Source: Pontederia crassipes (taxonomy: Eukaryota; Streptophyta; Magnoliopsida; Commelinales; Pontederiaceae). Taken from it: 64,000 bases of DNA. Positions 35,801-49,000 of this stretch are shown piece after piece (within the stretch, counting starts at the first letter, position 1; every line of letters starts with the position of its first letter). Location: assembly GCA_030549335.1 (NCBI GenBank), contig CM060191.1, positions 55,935,947 to 55,999,946 of the forward strand, read 5' to 3'. Position numbers and translations under genes: made by a program. The notes below the pieces were generated by a model that saw only the letters and a list, made by a program, of their open reading frames with translations, was not told where the DNA came from and made no database searches.

Positions 35801-37629
35801 TATCTTCGGCATAAGTAGCTTCCTCCTTGCGACTTGAGCTTCTCTCCCCCACCATTGCCCTTGCCCAAGGGCTTTGGTAGCATGGCACTTGTCCTGATTG
35901 ACTTGGCGGCATCGACTAGTAAGCGGAGGTTGGACGATCCGGTCGTTCCAACTCCTTCCTAGTCCAAAGCTTCTAACCCATCCGTTTGAAGAGCACCAAC
36001 ACTGGGTCTTCATTCTCCTGGGAACACTGTAGGCGGAGCTCGATGATTCCTTTCACTTCCTCCTTCAACATGCCCATCTGGCCGATGCCGAACAATGCGA
36101 TCTTGACCTACAGTCCCAACTTGTCAGGGCTTGCATAATTGATGAACTGCCAACTCTTCCGTCCCATGTCTGGGATGCATGTTTGCCACATTCCACATTG
36201 TCGCGATGGCAACGCCATTCTGAGTTTGCCACATCTTGCAGGGTTCTTGGGATATGCCTTCTTCCGATCCTGGGACATCCTTTGAAGCTTTGATAATCCC
36301 TTTGGGGTATGGACGGGGCGAGATCGTTGTGCTCATTCACGAAGAGGATGCACCTTAGATGCTCGTCCGTCCGCACCTTGGACAAAGTAATGTCACTGTG
36401 CTTGTCATCCTAGATCATACACCTTTGACATACTCGTCCACCGGGCGGCTGGACCCTTGCGAAAGAGTAGCCGTTCCGGGCCTTCACTAATCCGGGCGGA
36501 TGCTTGTGAAGACGCTCCACTTAGATAAGCGGACTGCGGTTGGTGAACTCGTGGCATGAGCTCCCAACATTACCTCCATCTCCATTCGAAGGGACGACAT
36601 CGCCAATGTGTCCTTCAAAACTTTCGCATTGCGATCTTTGGAGGCCGCTTCGATTACTCGAGGCGATGTCCGAAAGGAAAGGGCACTCCCTCCTTCGGTC
36701 GGCGGCAAGACGCTTGACAGCAGCATGCCAAGGTTCGCCGATGCTCGACGCTCAGACCATTTGCCAAATTGGTAGCTGAGTTGAGGCGTCGATTTGCGTT
36801 GGCATGTATCAGGTTCGTCCCACTCCTCGATGGATGGCATCACGCCGCTTGCGGGGCGACACTTGACGAGGCAGGCAAGGTTGACAGCTCGTTCGCGAGT
36901 GTTTGCAAGTAATCAACGCTTTGCTCCATTCCTGAAAGTCATCGTGGCGTGGCAGGCGATGCTGCGGCACGACAAGATGCTTGTGATTGATGCTCCTTGG
37001 CCGAAAGGATGATATTCTTTGGCCACAAAGGGACCGTGAACCTTGATATTTATCTTTAAACCAACTTCTCCCGTGAAGCGGTTGTGCGCTTCACGTTGCA
37101 TGACTGGGCATGCGATGCGACGTCACTAAATACCGAGCAGCGCCAGGTCGTCATGATAGTGCATGACCGACAGTCCCTGAATGTGACACGGGTCCTCCGA
37201 GTTACACGACGCTCGTGTAAGCGATCTCATGATATGAGCAGCGCAAGACCATCATGCGGAGAATATGGCCACTCTTTGACGCAACGCGACACTTCAGGAT
37301 TCCCGACTGTATACCTAGGGTGGTTGATCTGCTCGAGTGAGCGACGCATGACCGTCCCGGTTAGGCGGGGCGATCAATCCGCCATCATGATGTATGACGG
37401 ACGTTCCTTGACACGACACGGGTGTATGAGGAACATGCTGCGGGGCACGACTGGGCGTGCGGCGAGGAAGCTTGCCATGCATTCCTCGTTGGCGTCCACG
37501 ATCAAAGATCATGGTACCAGTGCGCCTGGGCGTGATGGAATATTTGAGCGGAAGCACATCTCCTACGCCAGGGCACGTTGCGACGACACAAGCGAGTCAT
37601 CGTCGCTGGGTAATCCGAGCAGGAAGAAC

Positions 37630-37642
37630 TGCTCTGATACCA
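37630..37642 (-). other. Primer-binding site of nested element
   Basis: On minus TGGTATCAGAGCA, two bases after the LTR end CCCCGTGACA. Initiator tRNA-Met type. Confidence 0.82.
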
Positions 37643-37644
37643 CT

Positions 37645-37796
37645 TGTCACGGGGTCATTCTCGGACACTAGACCACGTGCGGCGACTAGGCGGATAGGCA
37701 CCTAGCCAAGCCTGTTTTGAGTTTGCAGCGGAAGTTTTATGGTCGAGACGACTTTGCCGAGAGTTGCTCTTATAGGCATTCAAACACGGACATGAC
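37645..37796 (-). repeat. Nested element 5' LTR, truncated
   Basis: 152 bp matching 33972-34123. Homology stops abruptly at CATGAC, after which AT-rich copia leader sequence resumes. Confidence 0.82.
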
Positions 37797-40700
37797 ACGA
37801 GAAAATATAGAAAAAAAGAGAAAAATATGTTGTTTGACCTCAGGAAATTCTGAACTTCTTTCTGATAAATGCTTGATATATTTGTGACATAATTGTATGC
37901 ATTTTTTAGTTATGATCATTTTTTATGTTATTATGCCCATGATAAATATATATGAGGAAATTAGAATATTTCTAATTTATGCACATTATTGAGTTAGAAA
38001 ATTATGAATAATTTTTTGGAAATTTCAGAATATATTTAATATGCATATTTGGTATTTATGCATATGTTATTTTATACATTATGCCTTGTAATTATGTGAT
38101 TTTCATATAATTTAATATGTATGTTAGTTATTATGTCACATTTAATTCTAAGTACGAGTGCTACGTACTTAGTTAGTTGTAATACAAAATAATCAGATTA
38201 TGATTGATTAAGAAATTTTGTATTTTTGAATAATTGTGTGAAAATGGAAATTGTTTTTATATAAAAAAGTGATCATGTAATGTTAATAAGAAAATTTTTA
38301 GAAGAAATTTTCTAAAAATTGTATGACATTTGTTTTATGCATATTAGTTATATTATGCATATTATTAGTACATGAAATAGTCATGTTATTTTGTCATGAT
38401 TTACATATGATTATGAATTTAAGTAAAATTCTTTCATATGTGTTGTTACATGATATGTTTTAAGTGTAGTATGTTACGCTTAAATTGAATTTCCATATGA
38501 ATTAGATATTCATGCATATAATTATGTTATATTTACTTAAAGTGTATTTAAGTGTGACACTTATGTAAATTGACATGATAATTAAAATATGCACATTCTT
38601 AGTTCATTATGTGATTTGAATTATGTAATAAGGAATTTATTTTCTTTATGAAAGAACATGTGCATATATGACAAATTAGGCATAATATGAAATTATGTTA
38701 CATATTAGGCATAATATGTATTATGTGAATTTGTGAGTCATTAATTCACATAGTTATATTAAAGTTATGCACAAACTATTTTTGTCACATATTTCATGTG
38801 AATATGCACATTAATTATGACATTATATTTCTTTATGAATAGAAATATGTGCATATATATATATTTATTACACATGAAATGAATTGCATGATTTTATGTG
38901 ATAAAAATTTATGCAATAATTTTTTAGTTAACAAGACATGCATGATATGAATTTATGTACATGATTGAGCCTTATGTGACATAAATGTAGATTTAGACAT
39001 GTAATAATATTTGTGTGATTATTTGTATGTCTACTATCATGCTTATGTTAATTATATGAGTGTGATAACATTTATATGTAAATGAATTGTATGATTATTT
39101 GTGTGCATAATATACATTCATATATGTGATTTATGCAATGTTTACTTTGAATGCATAAATATTTGTGAATTATGAATGTCACATGTTTCATAAAACTTAT
39201 GGTGAAATAAGTTTGACATTATGAAACATAGGTAGTCCAAATAGGACTAAGGCATCTAAGTTGTATGATGGTCATGATAATAATTTTTATTGAGTGGTGT
39301 GTGACGTGCATGTCTAGGAAAGTACTGAAAAGAGATTGTTAATGGAAAATTCTGTACCCTCTTTCTCTGTGAACTTACCTGGTGTATTGTTAACGCAGTC
39401 TCCAAATATTATTATGTTTTCATGGCGTGATGACATTTTTCTAATTATTGTGGTGACAAGGCGAAGGGGTGATGGTTTCCTAATTGGCACCTTGCAAACG
39501 CAAGGAAAAGCTCCCATCACAGAACCCTGATTGTCCTGGCCACATTTTTTAAAATGATATGTTAATCGCATCATATATGTTTTAGATGATTTTGGATGTT
39601 CGTTTTCCAAAATGAATAGATAGTATACCTTGGCGTAAGATATTATTTTTAATGAATGATAATTTTTTTCGGATAATGGGAGATGAGTGAGAGCATAGCG
39701 ACCATCTCGATGTCATTACCTTAAAAATATTATTATGTCATTATTTATGAATATATGCCACAAGAAGACATGCAACAAACTAACTCATTCCCCATATTTA
39801 ATTTTGACCATAGATAAATGACACAAAAATAAATCTTTGCAATATGACAAAGTTAAAAGAAATATGTAAAAAGTGACACATGACAAAATATGATCTCTGT
39901 CGAGCATGATCTATCACGGTTCTCACGATTTTGATGTAACGAAATCATCAAGGAAATAATAACTCTTACATAAGTTTTTCTTCAACAGATATGTTCTATA
40001 TCTATATGTGATGATAAACTTGACGATTGAGTTAGAGAATCTTGGTCATATTTTTTGACCACGTGATAGTTACTTATTTTTAATAAGTATAGTAAGCTTG
40101 CACACATAATTGATGTTAGGTGAAAATATCAAATATTTTGACATTTATTTGAAGAACGTTTGTCATCTTCAACTACGACATATGTTGTCCATGTCAAAAT
40201 AAGAAAATTGCTACGAGTTTTCGACAGAAATCATAGTCTAGTGAATAATGTATAGATATTAAGAAGGGCTAACGCTACTCGCATCGATGTGGGAAGCATG
40301 ATGACAAAGTTGATATAAACAAAATAAAGTGCTACGCTTATGGCAAATACGATAATTTTTCACTCATGTTTGCATTGAGTCAAAAAATGTTGATATAATC
40401 GTATAGTAGTTTTGTTTAAATGATAATATTGATTCGTTGTTGAACCTCGTCCTTTTCGTGGACTGAGATTATTGGAACAACTTATTATGCAATTAAAGAA
40501 TAATGAATTCTTTATATGACTTAGCCTACAAGCCCAAGGACAAAGTTGGAAACAACATGAAAGTGGGAGTTAAAAAGATTATTACTTGCAAAATTTTCTT
40601 TTGCAATAGATGAATCATTTTATCTCATTGTCCTACTATACCACTTTTTTAAAGTGGATGTGTATAGTATCTACATTTGTTATTTGGACAAACGTAGCTG

Positions 40701-43700
40701 TGTATTCACGTATATCATTAAATTTCATATTTAATGAAATTCCTTTACGAAAATTTTCTGAAAATGATTTTCCATGTCTTGATTACTTTAAGTATTCAAG
40801 TTGAACATTTATGTCATATGTGATGTAAATAAGTATGCCAAAAATTCTGGCTAGTCAATTTGTGACATTTTTTAGGTAATATAAATATTGACTAGCTCGA
40901 GAAATATATTCTCGCTAAATTTTTTTTGCCTATTTTTGTGACAATGTCTAATTGATTTAGTATACGACAATCATTTATGAACAGAAAATTACAATAATCC
41001 ATTTGTATTGAATGTCTAAGATTCTATATGGTTTCTTTCATCACATTTTCGCATTGTAAATCATACACATGATTTATCTAAGTTGCTAACTTGAATTATT
41101 TTATACAAATTCATGAACTTAGATGGAGATTCAAATATGATTGCAAGATTAATGCCTTGCTGACTAAATTGATAATGCGAAATGGTTGAGACTTATTCAA
41201 ATAGTCTAGTGATGAAACTAATATAGTTATGCAACTAACTATATTTTGCAATTATAAGTATTGCAGATACAATGAAACCATAATCTACTTGAATGTGTGG
41301 CACAAATGAAATTCCAATTTTGTATTTGGAATGGTGTTATTAATGCTGCCTAAATGTTATTGAAATATCAAGTAGAAGTGTGACATTCATGCATATATTT
41401 TCTTGGCTGAACGAGATTAAGCAACATCTTCACTTTAGAAGTTGAAGAGGATTCAGAGTTGACAATGTATGCGGATTGATTTGTGATTTGCCCATACCAC
41501 ATCTCACTCTGAGTGGGAGCAATTCACAGTCAACTCACGATTAATATTCATTTATTGAAACATATGAGTTGTGTTTCATGTTGTCAATATGACTATATGA
41601 AATGAATATGAGCCTAAAATATATGATGAAGGCTCTCTCGGCCTAAATAAAGAAAATGGATTAATGCAAAGAGTTAGAGTCTAAAGAAGTAAATCAAGTC
41701 AGGGACTTGTAAATTCACCGTCTTGCCGAAAGGTAAGCATTCGAAATAAGTTGATATGGATGATAAGAGATTTAAAAGTGACGAGAAACAATAGTCGCAA
41801 CAGGAGTGCTGACTATAGAGAAATTATTATGTTTTTTATATTTTTTCTCGATCGTAAAAAATCTAGCTATTGTTTCACTATTAGATGAATGTAAAAATAT
41901 TGAGCACAATATGTAGTTTGCGACGATCTATTTATGGATTTAGTATTTATCTAAATAATGATATAAATGTCATTATGTGTATGTCCATTTTTATGGATAA
42001 ATATGTCATTACGACATTATATGTGAAACAATATTATGTATAGCTAGAAGTAATAAGGTATTTCTTCTATTAATGAAGAATTTAATGTCTTTCTATAAAA
42101 ATGACATGGGTGTTAGAGTTATTCACACCGGGTGTAAAATTTACGTAAGAATTGTTCATGTAAATTTATTGCTTTATAGCAATAGTCGTCTGTTATAAAG
42201 ACGAATTGAACATTCTACGAAAGACTATACACTCACTGGTACCCTTATTACAAGAAATAATTTTGAATCTCATGTTTTTTTCTATGACTCTATAAGTAAC
42301 AAAAGGAAATGTCCTTTTGTAAATATGGTTAGTGATCAGACATGCACAATAAGTTGAGCAGTCTGGTATTTGTGTCATTGGTCAAATAAAAAATTTACGT
42401 ACTAATGCAGGGCGCCTATATTGAATGGCGATTAAGAGAATAATATGATACCTTATGGGCATGTTGACTCTCGTTTTGCACTATAATGGGGATCAAACTA
42501 TAGATTAGCTTATCAAATAGACGCCTCTTGAGATGGCGATATTAATAAAGCAAAAATCTATCTCCAATTATGTCTTCATGTTATAGAATGACATTGTTGC
42601 AAAGTTAAAGCAAAACTATATAAAAATAGTCAACTATGAAAATTGAGTTTGTGTTATACTCAATGATGGTATGAAAGCCCTCTGGTTAAGTAACTTTCTT
42701 TTACTCCTGTGTTGACAATGATCAAGTATGTCCTTTGTTGCAATATGTATGTCACTATTGCTTGATAAAAGGATGGACCATTATAGGGGAAAATACATTA
42801 ATGTCTAGTATGTCTTGACAGTGTTAAGAAGATACAATTGATGAATACACGTGTAAGTATGTTTGACTGACGCATTAACATGCGCAAAGCTTACGTGATG
42901 ATGTATTCTATATCTTCTTGTGATGAATAAAATTATGTTAAATTTTATTCTAAAGTTAGTTAATGTTTTTTACAATGCATGTAGAGTATGCCAATCAGGC
43001 ATGAGATTATCAGTCACACGGATAATCATCTCGGCGCTTAGGATATAGCGAGCGGAGATGAAATGATTTAGATCCAGATATATGATCTAAGATCGCCCTG
43101 ATATGTTCGGGAGGATGACACAAGTTTATATATAACTCTGTGTAGCCTGATAAGAGAAGCTAGATGTGAGACATCGTGGCGCCAATTCTTGGGCGACTAG
43201 TGGGAGGACTCAAGTCAGGCGTCATGGGTAGACGTCTGGACTCCAGTCTATGCGGTGTTACGAGTTTATGACATACGCTCCTTCAGTGGGAGTTTCCACC
43301 GCAGTACTTGATTATGAACCTAGTATGCTAAGTCGACCCTAAGACTTGATGAATACTCTATAGTTTTTCATCAGAGTGTGAGTCTTTAAGGACTGAACAA
43401 GTCCAGAGATTGCCCTTAGACTCTTGATTATATTTCAAAGTAATATGTTAGTGTTGCTACTTTAACGAGGTACTAAAAGGCTAAAATTGTATGCGTCCCA
43501 TCGAACCACGACTAGGAAAGCAGCTGACTTAGAACTAAGAAATATGAGGACGAGAGGAAGATACACTGGTGCTGCATGGTATTTGTGATGCAATTGGCTA
43601 AATACGTAAGCATACAAATACGGATCAATCGAAATCATACATGATAAGACGTGTGTCGTCTGGAGTATGCAAGCAAGATGTTTCTAAGGCAAAGCAACTA

Positions 43701-44027
43701 ACATGGATGTTTGAGCGACTATGTATTATTGATAAATCATAGTATTGACTCACATGATAATTGAGTAGCTATACAACGATAACACGCTATAGCATGCGCT
43801 CACAAGTTGATTGAGCAGTTATGTAGTGATAACTTTAGCTCTCAAATTGATTGAGCAACTATGTATCCCTAATAGGTCATAGTATATGCTTTCAAATGGT
43901 TGAGTGACTATGTAATCCTAATAGGTCATAGTTCTCTTTTAGTTGTGGATGTACTCGTGGGTCGCACGATTCATTTACCATAACGAACATTTATTGGAAT
44001 CAGATATGGGTAAAGTCCATTACGTGC
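37797..44027 (+). pseudogene. Copia leader and eroded polyprotein
   Basis: Very AT-rich to 39300. A frame at 39336-39530 with SPNIIMFSWRDDIFLIIV and DGFLIGTL loosely fits the start of a copia gag (substrate-binding WR..., then DGxLxGT). Near 42665-42800 the reading KALWLSNFLL followed by a decayed CDN-type stretch fits copia RNase H. The region between shows no legible integrase or RT. The 3' part (43000-43450) is moderately GC-rich, untranslated and unassigned. Confidence 0.45.
43700..43935. repeat. Tandem repeat of about 60 bp before copia PPT
   Basis: About five diverged units share TTGAGYRACTATGTA, then a TAATAGGTCATAGTAT- or GATAAC-type stretch, then CTCACAAGTTGA or CTTTCAAATGGT. They end about 95 bp before the polypurine tract. 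Confidence 0.65.
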
Positions 44028-44038
44028 GAGTGGGAGAT
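44028..44038 (+). other. Copia polypurine tract
   Basis: GAGTGGGAGAT directly before the LTR start TGTTGGACAT, the usual arrangement in plant copia elements. Confidence 0.8.
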
Positions 44039-44423
44039 TGTTGGACATACGCTCGTTATGGGCCCATCGTGCATGGCCCAACTACAGTTGGGGTAACTGC
44101 ACATCAGCAGTTATCTAAATATATGAAGTTGATACTTCATATCGGGGTGGTAGTTATCGGTTCAGTGGGCATGACACTGCTGTCCGACGTCGAGGCTGTT
44201 CATCCAAGTCCACTGCAATCCGACAAATAGCCTACAGGCTGCTGCACTCTCGCCTGGATTTCGTCGACATTCGTGGTATATGAATTGTGAATAAGTGTTC
44301 TTCCTCGTGATTGAATTCTCGACGACGAGTCCGAAACAACGTAGAAAAGTTTTCGGCGATCCGTCTTTCGCTGGGAGGTATTCCAATAATACTTCTGATT
44401 ATTATATGTACCAATTCCTTCCA
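44039..44423 (+). repeat. Copia 3' LTR
   Basis: Starts TGTTGGACATACGCTCGT and ends CCAATTCCTTCCA. It lies 670 bp upstream of the ten-exon gene, so its outward activity could in principle affect that gene. Confidence 0.88.
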
Positions 44424-45092
44424 TTGGTAATATGGAATTTAATTAGTATTTACTCAACTTATTAAAAACATATGAGTCATAGTTTTAAAATTAATTAAAT
44501 GTTAATAATAGTTCTGATTCCCTCTGGATAAAAGTATAAAAAGAAAAAGGAGCGATTCTAAATGAGAAGGGGGTTCACAAGACTTCATCAACTTACCATC
44601 TTGAGTTATCCCATATCCTTATGATATTGATCGATCACATGATCTCATGAATGGCACATTTCCATCCAATAAATAATCTCCTCGATAAGATTTGCAACGC
44701 AGCAAGTTCATGTTTCATGTCCAGTGGCCGCTAATCCAATTTCTTTTATCAAATCTCCCAACGGCCACAAGACCAGGACAGGGCCGCAGCTCAACAAGTC
44801 CGCATACAAATTGCCTGAGCGGACCCCATCAGCGCCCATCCAAAAGGTCGTCTCCGTCGGATCTAACGACGCAGATGTTCTCACACGATAAACATTCCAT
44901 GCGGAAGTCCGCACTTTGGTTACCGCTTTTTTAAATATCTGTCCAAGAGGCGACGCTCCAACGGCTAGTTTCGGTCTGGAATTGTGGTAGGAGGGGACGA
45001 AGCGAAGGTCAAGTTTCTCTCAGCAAACCCCTGTAAGGAAAGCGATCTCTTTCCCTCTTCAATTCGTTGCCGTTTTAGACTGCGACGTCCAA
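44424..45092 (+). promoter_or_regulatory. Upstream region and 5' UTR of ten-exon gene
   Basis: No coding sequence. TATAAAAAG occurs at 44535-44543, rather far (about 550 bp) from the start codon; the GC-rich, pyrimidine-rich segment 44970-45092 is probably 5' UTR. The true start of transcription cannot be placed. Confidence 0.35.
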
Positions 45093-48059
45093 ATGGAGAA
45101 ACTCCGACTGGATTTGATCAATGATCCGGACGGTGCGGCACCGGAGGGAGAAGAATACGATCTCAGCTTCTACGAGGATATCGAAGCCCCAAAGTACGTC
45201 GATTTCACAGTCCCCGACCTCTCGCGCCCGGACGACGGTTCCTGGTTCTGCGTTCGTATCGGTATATCTCTCTCCCTCCCTCTTTCTCTCGATTTATTTT
45301 TGTCAATTCCACTGTTTGGAGAACCCGCAGAACAGATTCGTTACCAAATTAAATAGATTGGTTCCTTCCTTTTCTGGATCACCGGGTGATTTGGGACTTC
45401 GTTCCTGAGTCAACTTATTTCTCGCTCTCTGGAAATTGTTTATGCTATGAAACTTGAAATATACTGAAAAGGGACATCTTAATCCCTGTGACAATTCCGA
45501 TGTTTAGTGCGGGTCTGTTAATTCTTTTTATGCACAATGGTTTATGTCTAGGTTGTGATCAGAACCATGAGGAAGTGGATCCAGATGCACTGTACGGAAA
45601 ATTTGTTCTTCGGGTTCGTTTTGCTTCTTCTTTCATGCATTTAATTCGTTGTTTCTCGAGTTCATTTTCTGGATCTGGGGAACTTGGAGGTCGAATAATC
45701 GTGCAGGTCATGTCCGCAAGAAGCCCCAATGTAAGACTGAGAAGAAAACTAGATCGGAAAGCTCCAAGGTAGTACTACCTATATTTGCTGATATCTTATA
45801 GTCTAGACTAAGTTTGATTTTCGTACATTAGATTTATACGAGTGAACTGGAATGATGGACATAGACTTCTGATACGAGACGAATTCTCTTTTCAGTTTGA
45901 TTCCGAAATGTCCCCATACTGCACCAGCAAAGGAAGCTAAGAGCAGATTCGAGAGACTGAGCACTATGACCTCCTTTCCTGACAAGATGGCAAAAACCAA
46001 GCTCAAGGATCACCCCATTTCAACTTTAAGGTCGACACCCAGACAAGTAAAGGCGAAATATCTATGCCCTACAACTGAAAAGGCATTCACAACGCCCAGG
46101 AAGAAGAAATGCTCTGGACATCAGTTTCGAAGCGTGAAATATCAGAAGGCACCGGCAGGGACCTCGAAGAGTAAGAATGTAGCGAAAGTTCTATTCAAGG
46201 ATACTAAAAAGGAGACGAGTGAGACTAGTACTCCAGTAAAGTCCCGAATCCCTGTGTCAGAAGTTTGCACTGAGATGAAGAAGCCTAAAATCACCAGCCA
46301 TAAGAAGATTGTCCCAAGTAGGTACCTTAGCACACCAGCCACTCCAAAGAGTTCAAAGATGGCTGAAGTGTCCAAAGAAAACATTAAAAAAACTGGAGAA
46401 TCAACAATGAGCTTGAAGTTTCCGAAAGCTAGTAGCAAAAAATCTGGCAAGGTGGAGTCTACTGAAAATTCTAGTAATCAGGCTATTGTTTCTGCCGATG
46501 TTCAACAGATTCTGCTGGCTCCTGCAACGACCTCAAAGTCTTTGCAATCAACCTTAGCAGGCCCAGGAACTTCCAGCTCTTCAGGAATGGTGCAGAACAG
46601 GGAAGAAAATAGAGATAATGACCTTTTTATCGAGAAAATTCAACCTGGCAGCACTATACCTACCATGTCTCAAACAACTACAAACGTTACGGAGTCTTTA
46701 CATTCAACATTAGCAGGATCTGAAACCTCCAGTATTTTAAGAACGGTGCAGAACAGTGAAGAAGACAGCGAAAACGTACCCCCTCTAGTGGGACCTTGTA
46801 GCATCCCTGACGTGTCTAACATCGCTGCAAATAGTTCAGAGTTGGACGAATACAAAGAAAATTCTGTGGACATGGTTGGAAAGAGGTATAACTACTTTCA
46901 ATCTGTGTAATAACTGGATGTAAAAGTTGTCTCATGTTTTCTTTTACTATTAGCAAATGTACTTATTGTAAAATGGAACTTCCAGAGAAATCAAGTCAAA
47001 CACCAGAAACTTTGCAAATGAGATTTTGCAAAATGCTCTTCCAAAGGTATGTGAAATTTCATTTTGACATTGTATTGATGCTTAATTAGTCATGATGAAC
47101 AAGTAACGTTTAACTTAATTAATGCAGGCATGTAAACCTCAAAATAAATCCTGCAATGTAGCAGGCAATCAATGGGGAATGAATAAGAGAACTACCAATC
47201 CGAAACCTTTTCGATTTAGAACAGACGTGAGTTTCACAGACACCTGAAGCTAGATAAGCATATTCTTTAATTATGAACTCATCAACCTTTTCTTTTCTAT
47301 TTGTGTTCATCAGGAGAGAGGAATTCTCAAGGAAAGAAACATCGAAAAAAAGCTTCATGTTTTAGCTCATAAAGTAACTGATCCTCCTCACAAACATGGA
47401 GAAAGGTTGAAGGTTAGCGTTGTTTACCTTTGTGTCCTATTCCCATCAAAGGAGATGTCATAGTATGGAAACATGTGCATTTTTTTTATTCTTTTTTTAC
47501 TGTTACAATGCAGCAAGCTGGAACAATTGCTCATAATGAGGATGAGAAAGTTGTTTTGCAAGAAGGAATGCTAGATGCTCTGCAGGTAACTGAAAGAATC
47601 TAGTTTCTACTTTCCTTTTTTCTCTTAGTGAAATGATGACACATCTTGCATGGTTGTGCTGTGCTTCAAGGATCAAGCATCAGTTCATGCTGTTGTGCCA
47701 GGAAGACCGACAAAAATTAAGTTGACCGTGCATAGTCCTAATTCTCATAAGGTAGAGATCTTTTTCATGTCCTAATTCATGACTCTTGGACCATTCTAAT
47801 AAGCAGTTCTGGACCATTGTAGATGGCAAATGGCAAGCATAAAATTGCAGATAGTGTCAATAAGCTTCAGGGAGTTGCACCATTAAGTACAAATTGCAGG
47901 AAGGGAACAATTTCTTGTGTAAAAAAAAACAAGAATGAAGTCTCAATTACTGCAGTCAGTTCCAAAGGAAAAAGACCTGTGACACTTCCAAGAGAACCAC
48001 ATTTTCATAGGATCCACCAGCCAAAGGATTGCTCAAAGAGGGAAGGGGAGGTGATCTAG
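45093..48059 (+). CDS. Ten-exon gene, Lys/Ser-rich protein with TPX2-like motif
   Basis: Exons: 45093-45261, 45552-45613, 45707-45768, 45896-46885, 46986-47046, 47128-47226, 47314-47412, 47514-47585, 47671-47751, 47823-48059. All introns are GT-AG and all phases agree, giving 643 residues and a TAG stop. The acidic N-terminus has FTVPDLSRPDDGSWFCVRIG and SARSPNVRLRR, a pattern I believe recurs in uncharacterised plant proteins. The middle (99-430) is basic and low in complexity, rich in Lys, Ser and Thr, with an internal duplication (STLAG...TSS...VQN at about 313-341 and 365-392). KPFRFRTDERGILKE (474-488) resembles the PF+xRTxER core of TPX2-family microtubule-binding proteins, and LPREPHFHRIHQPKDCSK (620-637) ends it. 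A nuclear or microtubule role is inference. No transit or signal peptide is seen. Confidence 0.85.
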
Positions 48060-49000
48060 TGATGTCTTCATTCAATTGCTCCGCATTCTAGTCTCCAGTT
48101 TTGTAATTTCAAATGGCGGTGGTCTCTCTGTGTCGTGGTCTCTCTGAGTCTGAGCAATTCTCCAATTTCCTATTGTTTACTTGGTCACATGACATGACAG
48201 TGGCTGAGAGTAATGTGTATTATTGTTCAAGAATGTAATAGATATGGAACACTCAATTATTGTCTGCCTAATAGTTTCTTCCAGGGAATGTGTCTTGTTC
48301 ACTTGATATATCTGTAAAACATGAACAAGTTGTCTCCATCAATGAATCTACACTCCACATAACTTAACCAAACTACTGAACTAGTTAGCAAGGGAAAAAG
48401 CCCAGGTTGTGTGATTTTGATGTCTTAGGGTGCGACATGCGCGAACAGATTCCGTGTAATGCTCTTCTTACTCTACATTCCAGCTGTTGCAAGGATGGCA
48501 GTTTTGTTCGCCAATTGAAAAAACAGGTTCATTTATCTAGCTTTTCAATAATTCATTTAGGCTGATGCATGATACCTACGCCTGATGCCCCTGTCAAGGT
48601 TGACAGATTCTTCACAACAATGCAGAGGCTCCTTGGATTGTCTTGAGAGGTAACCAAAAACTTATGGGAAAACTTTTAAGTACCATTATGCAGAATGCTC
48701 TGATGATCTCGGAAGGACATAGGCATCACTTCAGTTGCAGATGTTGCCGTTGTCTTGTTACAGCAGCTAGGCTCATTGGTATTGCTGAACCCGTATAATC
48801 AGGGCCCATATTCTGAATCGTTTCATGCTTTCAATTAAAGAATCTGCAGTGTGGCACTGGCAAGTGGTGTGTTGGGTTTACAGGCCTGAGGCCAGTTCAC
48901 GTTGTTCATTCGTTTTCAATTGTTTATACAAAGTAAATTAGAAAACCGAATGCAACACACCACAAATTTCCATTAAAAATCTAAAATTTTTAACATTGCT
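48060..49000 (+). other. 3' UTR and downstream DNA
   Basis: Probable 3' UTR with several AATGTAATA-like signals (near 48230). The segment 48420-48900 is more balanced in composition than typical intergenic DNA and has splice-like words but no frame that I can follow. Confidence 0.35.

Larger units (their letters stand above)
33972..37796 (-). mobile_element. Nested LTR element without recognisable pol
   Basis: The 3' LTR is 33972-34638 (TGTCACGGGG to CCCCGTGACA). A partial 5' LTR copy is at 37645-37796 and is cut off after 152 bp. On minus the primer site (37630-37642) follows the 5' LTR and a polypurine tract precedes the 3' LTR, so the element reads on minus. The 152-bp shared segment shows 5 mismatches by eye. 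The 3.0-kb internal region is moderately GC-rich with tandem repeats and only short frames on both strands; I recognise no gag, protease, RT or integrase. It is probably a non-autonomous LARD-like element. It sits inside the copia leader. Confidence 0.78.
33143..44423 (+). mobile_element. Ty1/copia retrotransposon with nested element
   Basis: LTRs at 33143-33529 and 44039-44423 (387 and 385 bp, starting TGTT[CG]GACATACG) flank an internal region with a tRNA-Met primer site (33530-33542) and a polypurine tract (44028-44038, GAGTGGGAGAT). Coding remains on plus are faint: a gag-like start near 39340-39530 and a copia RNase H trace near 42665-42800 (KALWLSNFLL). The LTRs differ by roughly twenty changes by eye, so the insertion is not recent. 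No 5-bp target duplication is evident. Another LTR element (33972-37796) is nested inside. The long AT-rich span 37800-39300 is leader-like and non-coding. Confidence 0.85.

Noticed and set aside
35281..37705. Multiple frames of 80-195 codons in the nested LTR element
   Set aside because: They overlap on both strands, follow the tandem repeats, and show no gag, protease, RT or integrase motif, so none is reported as a gene.
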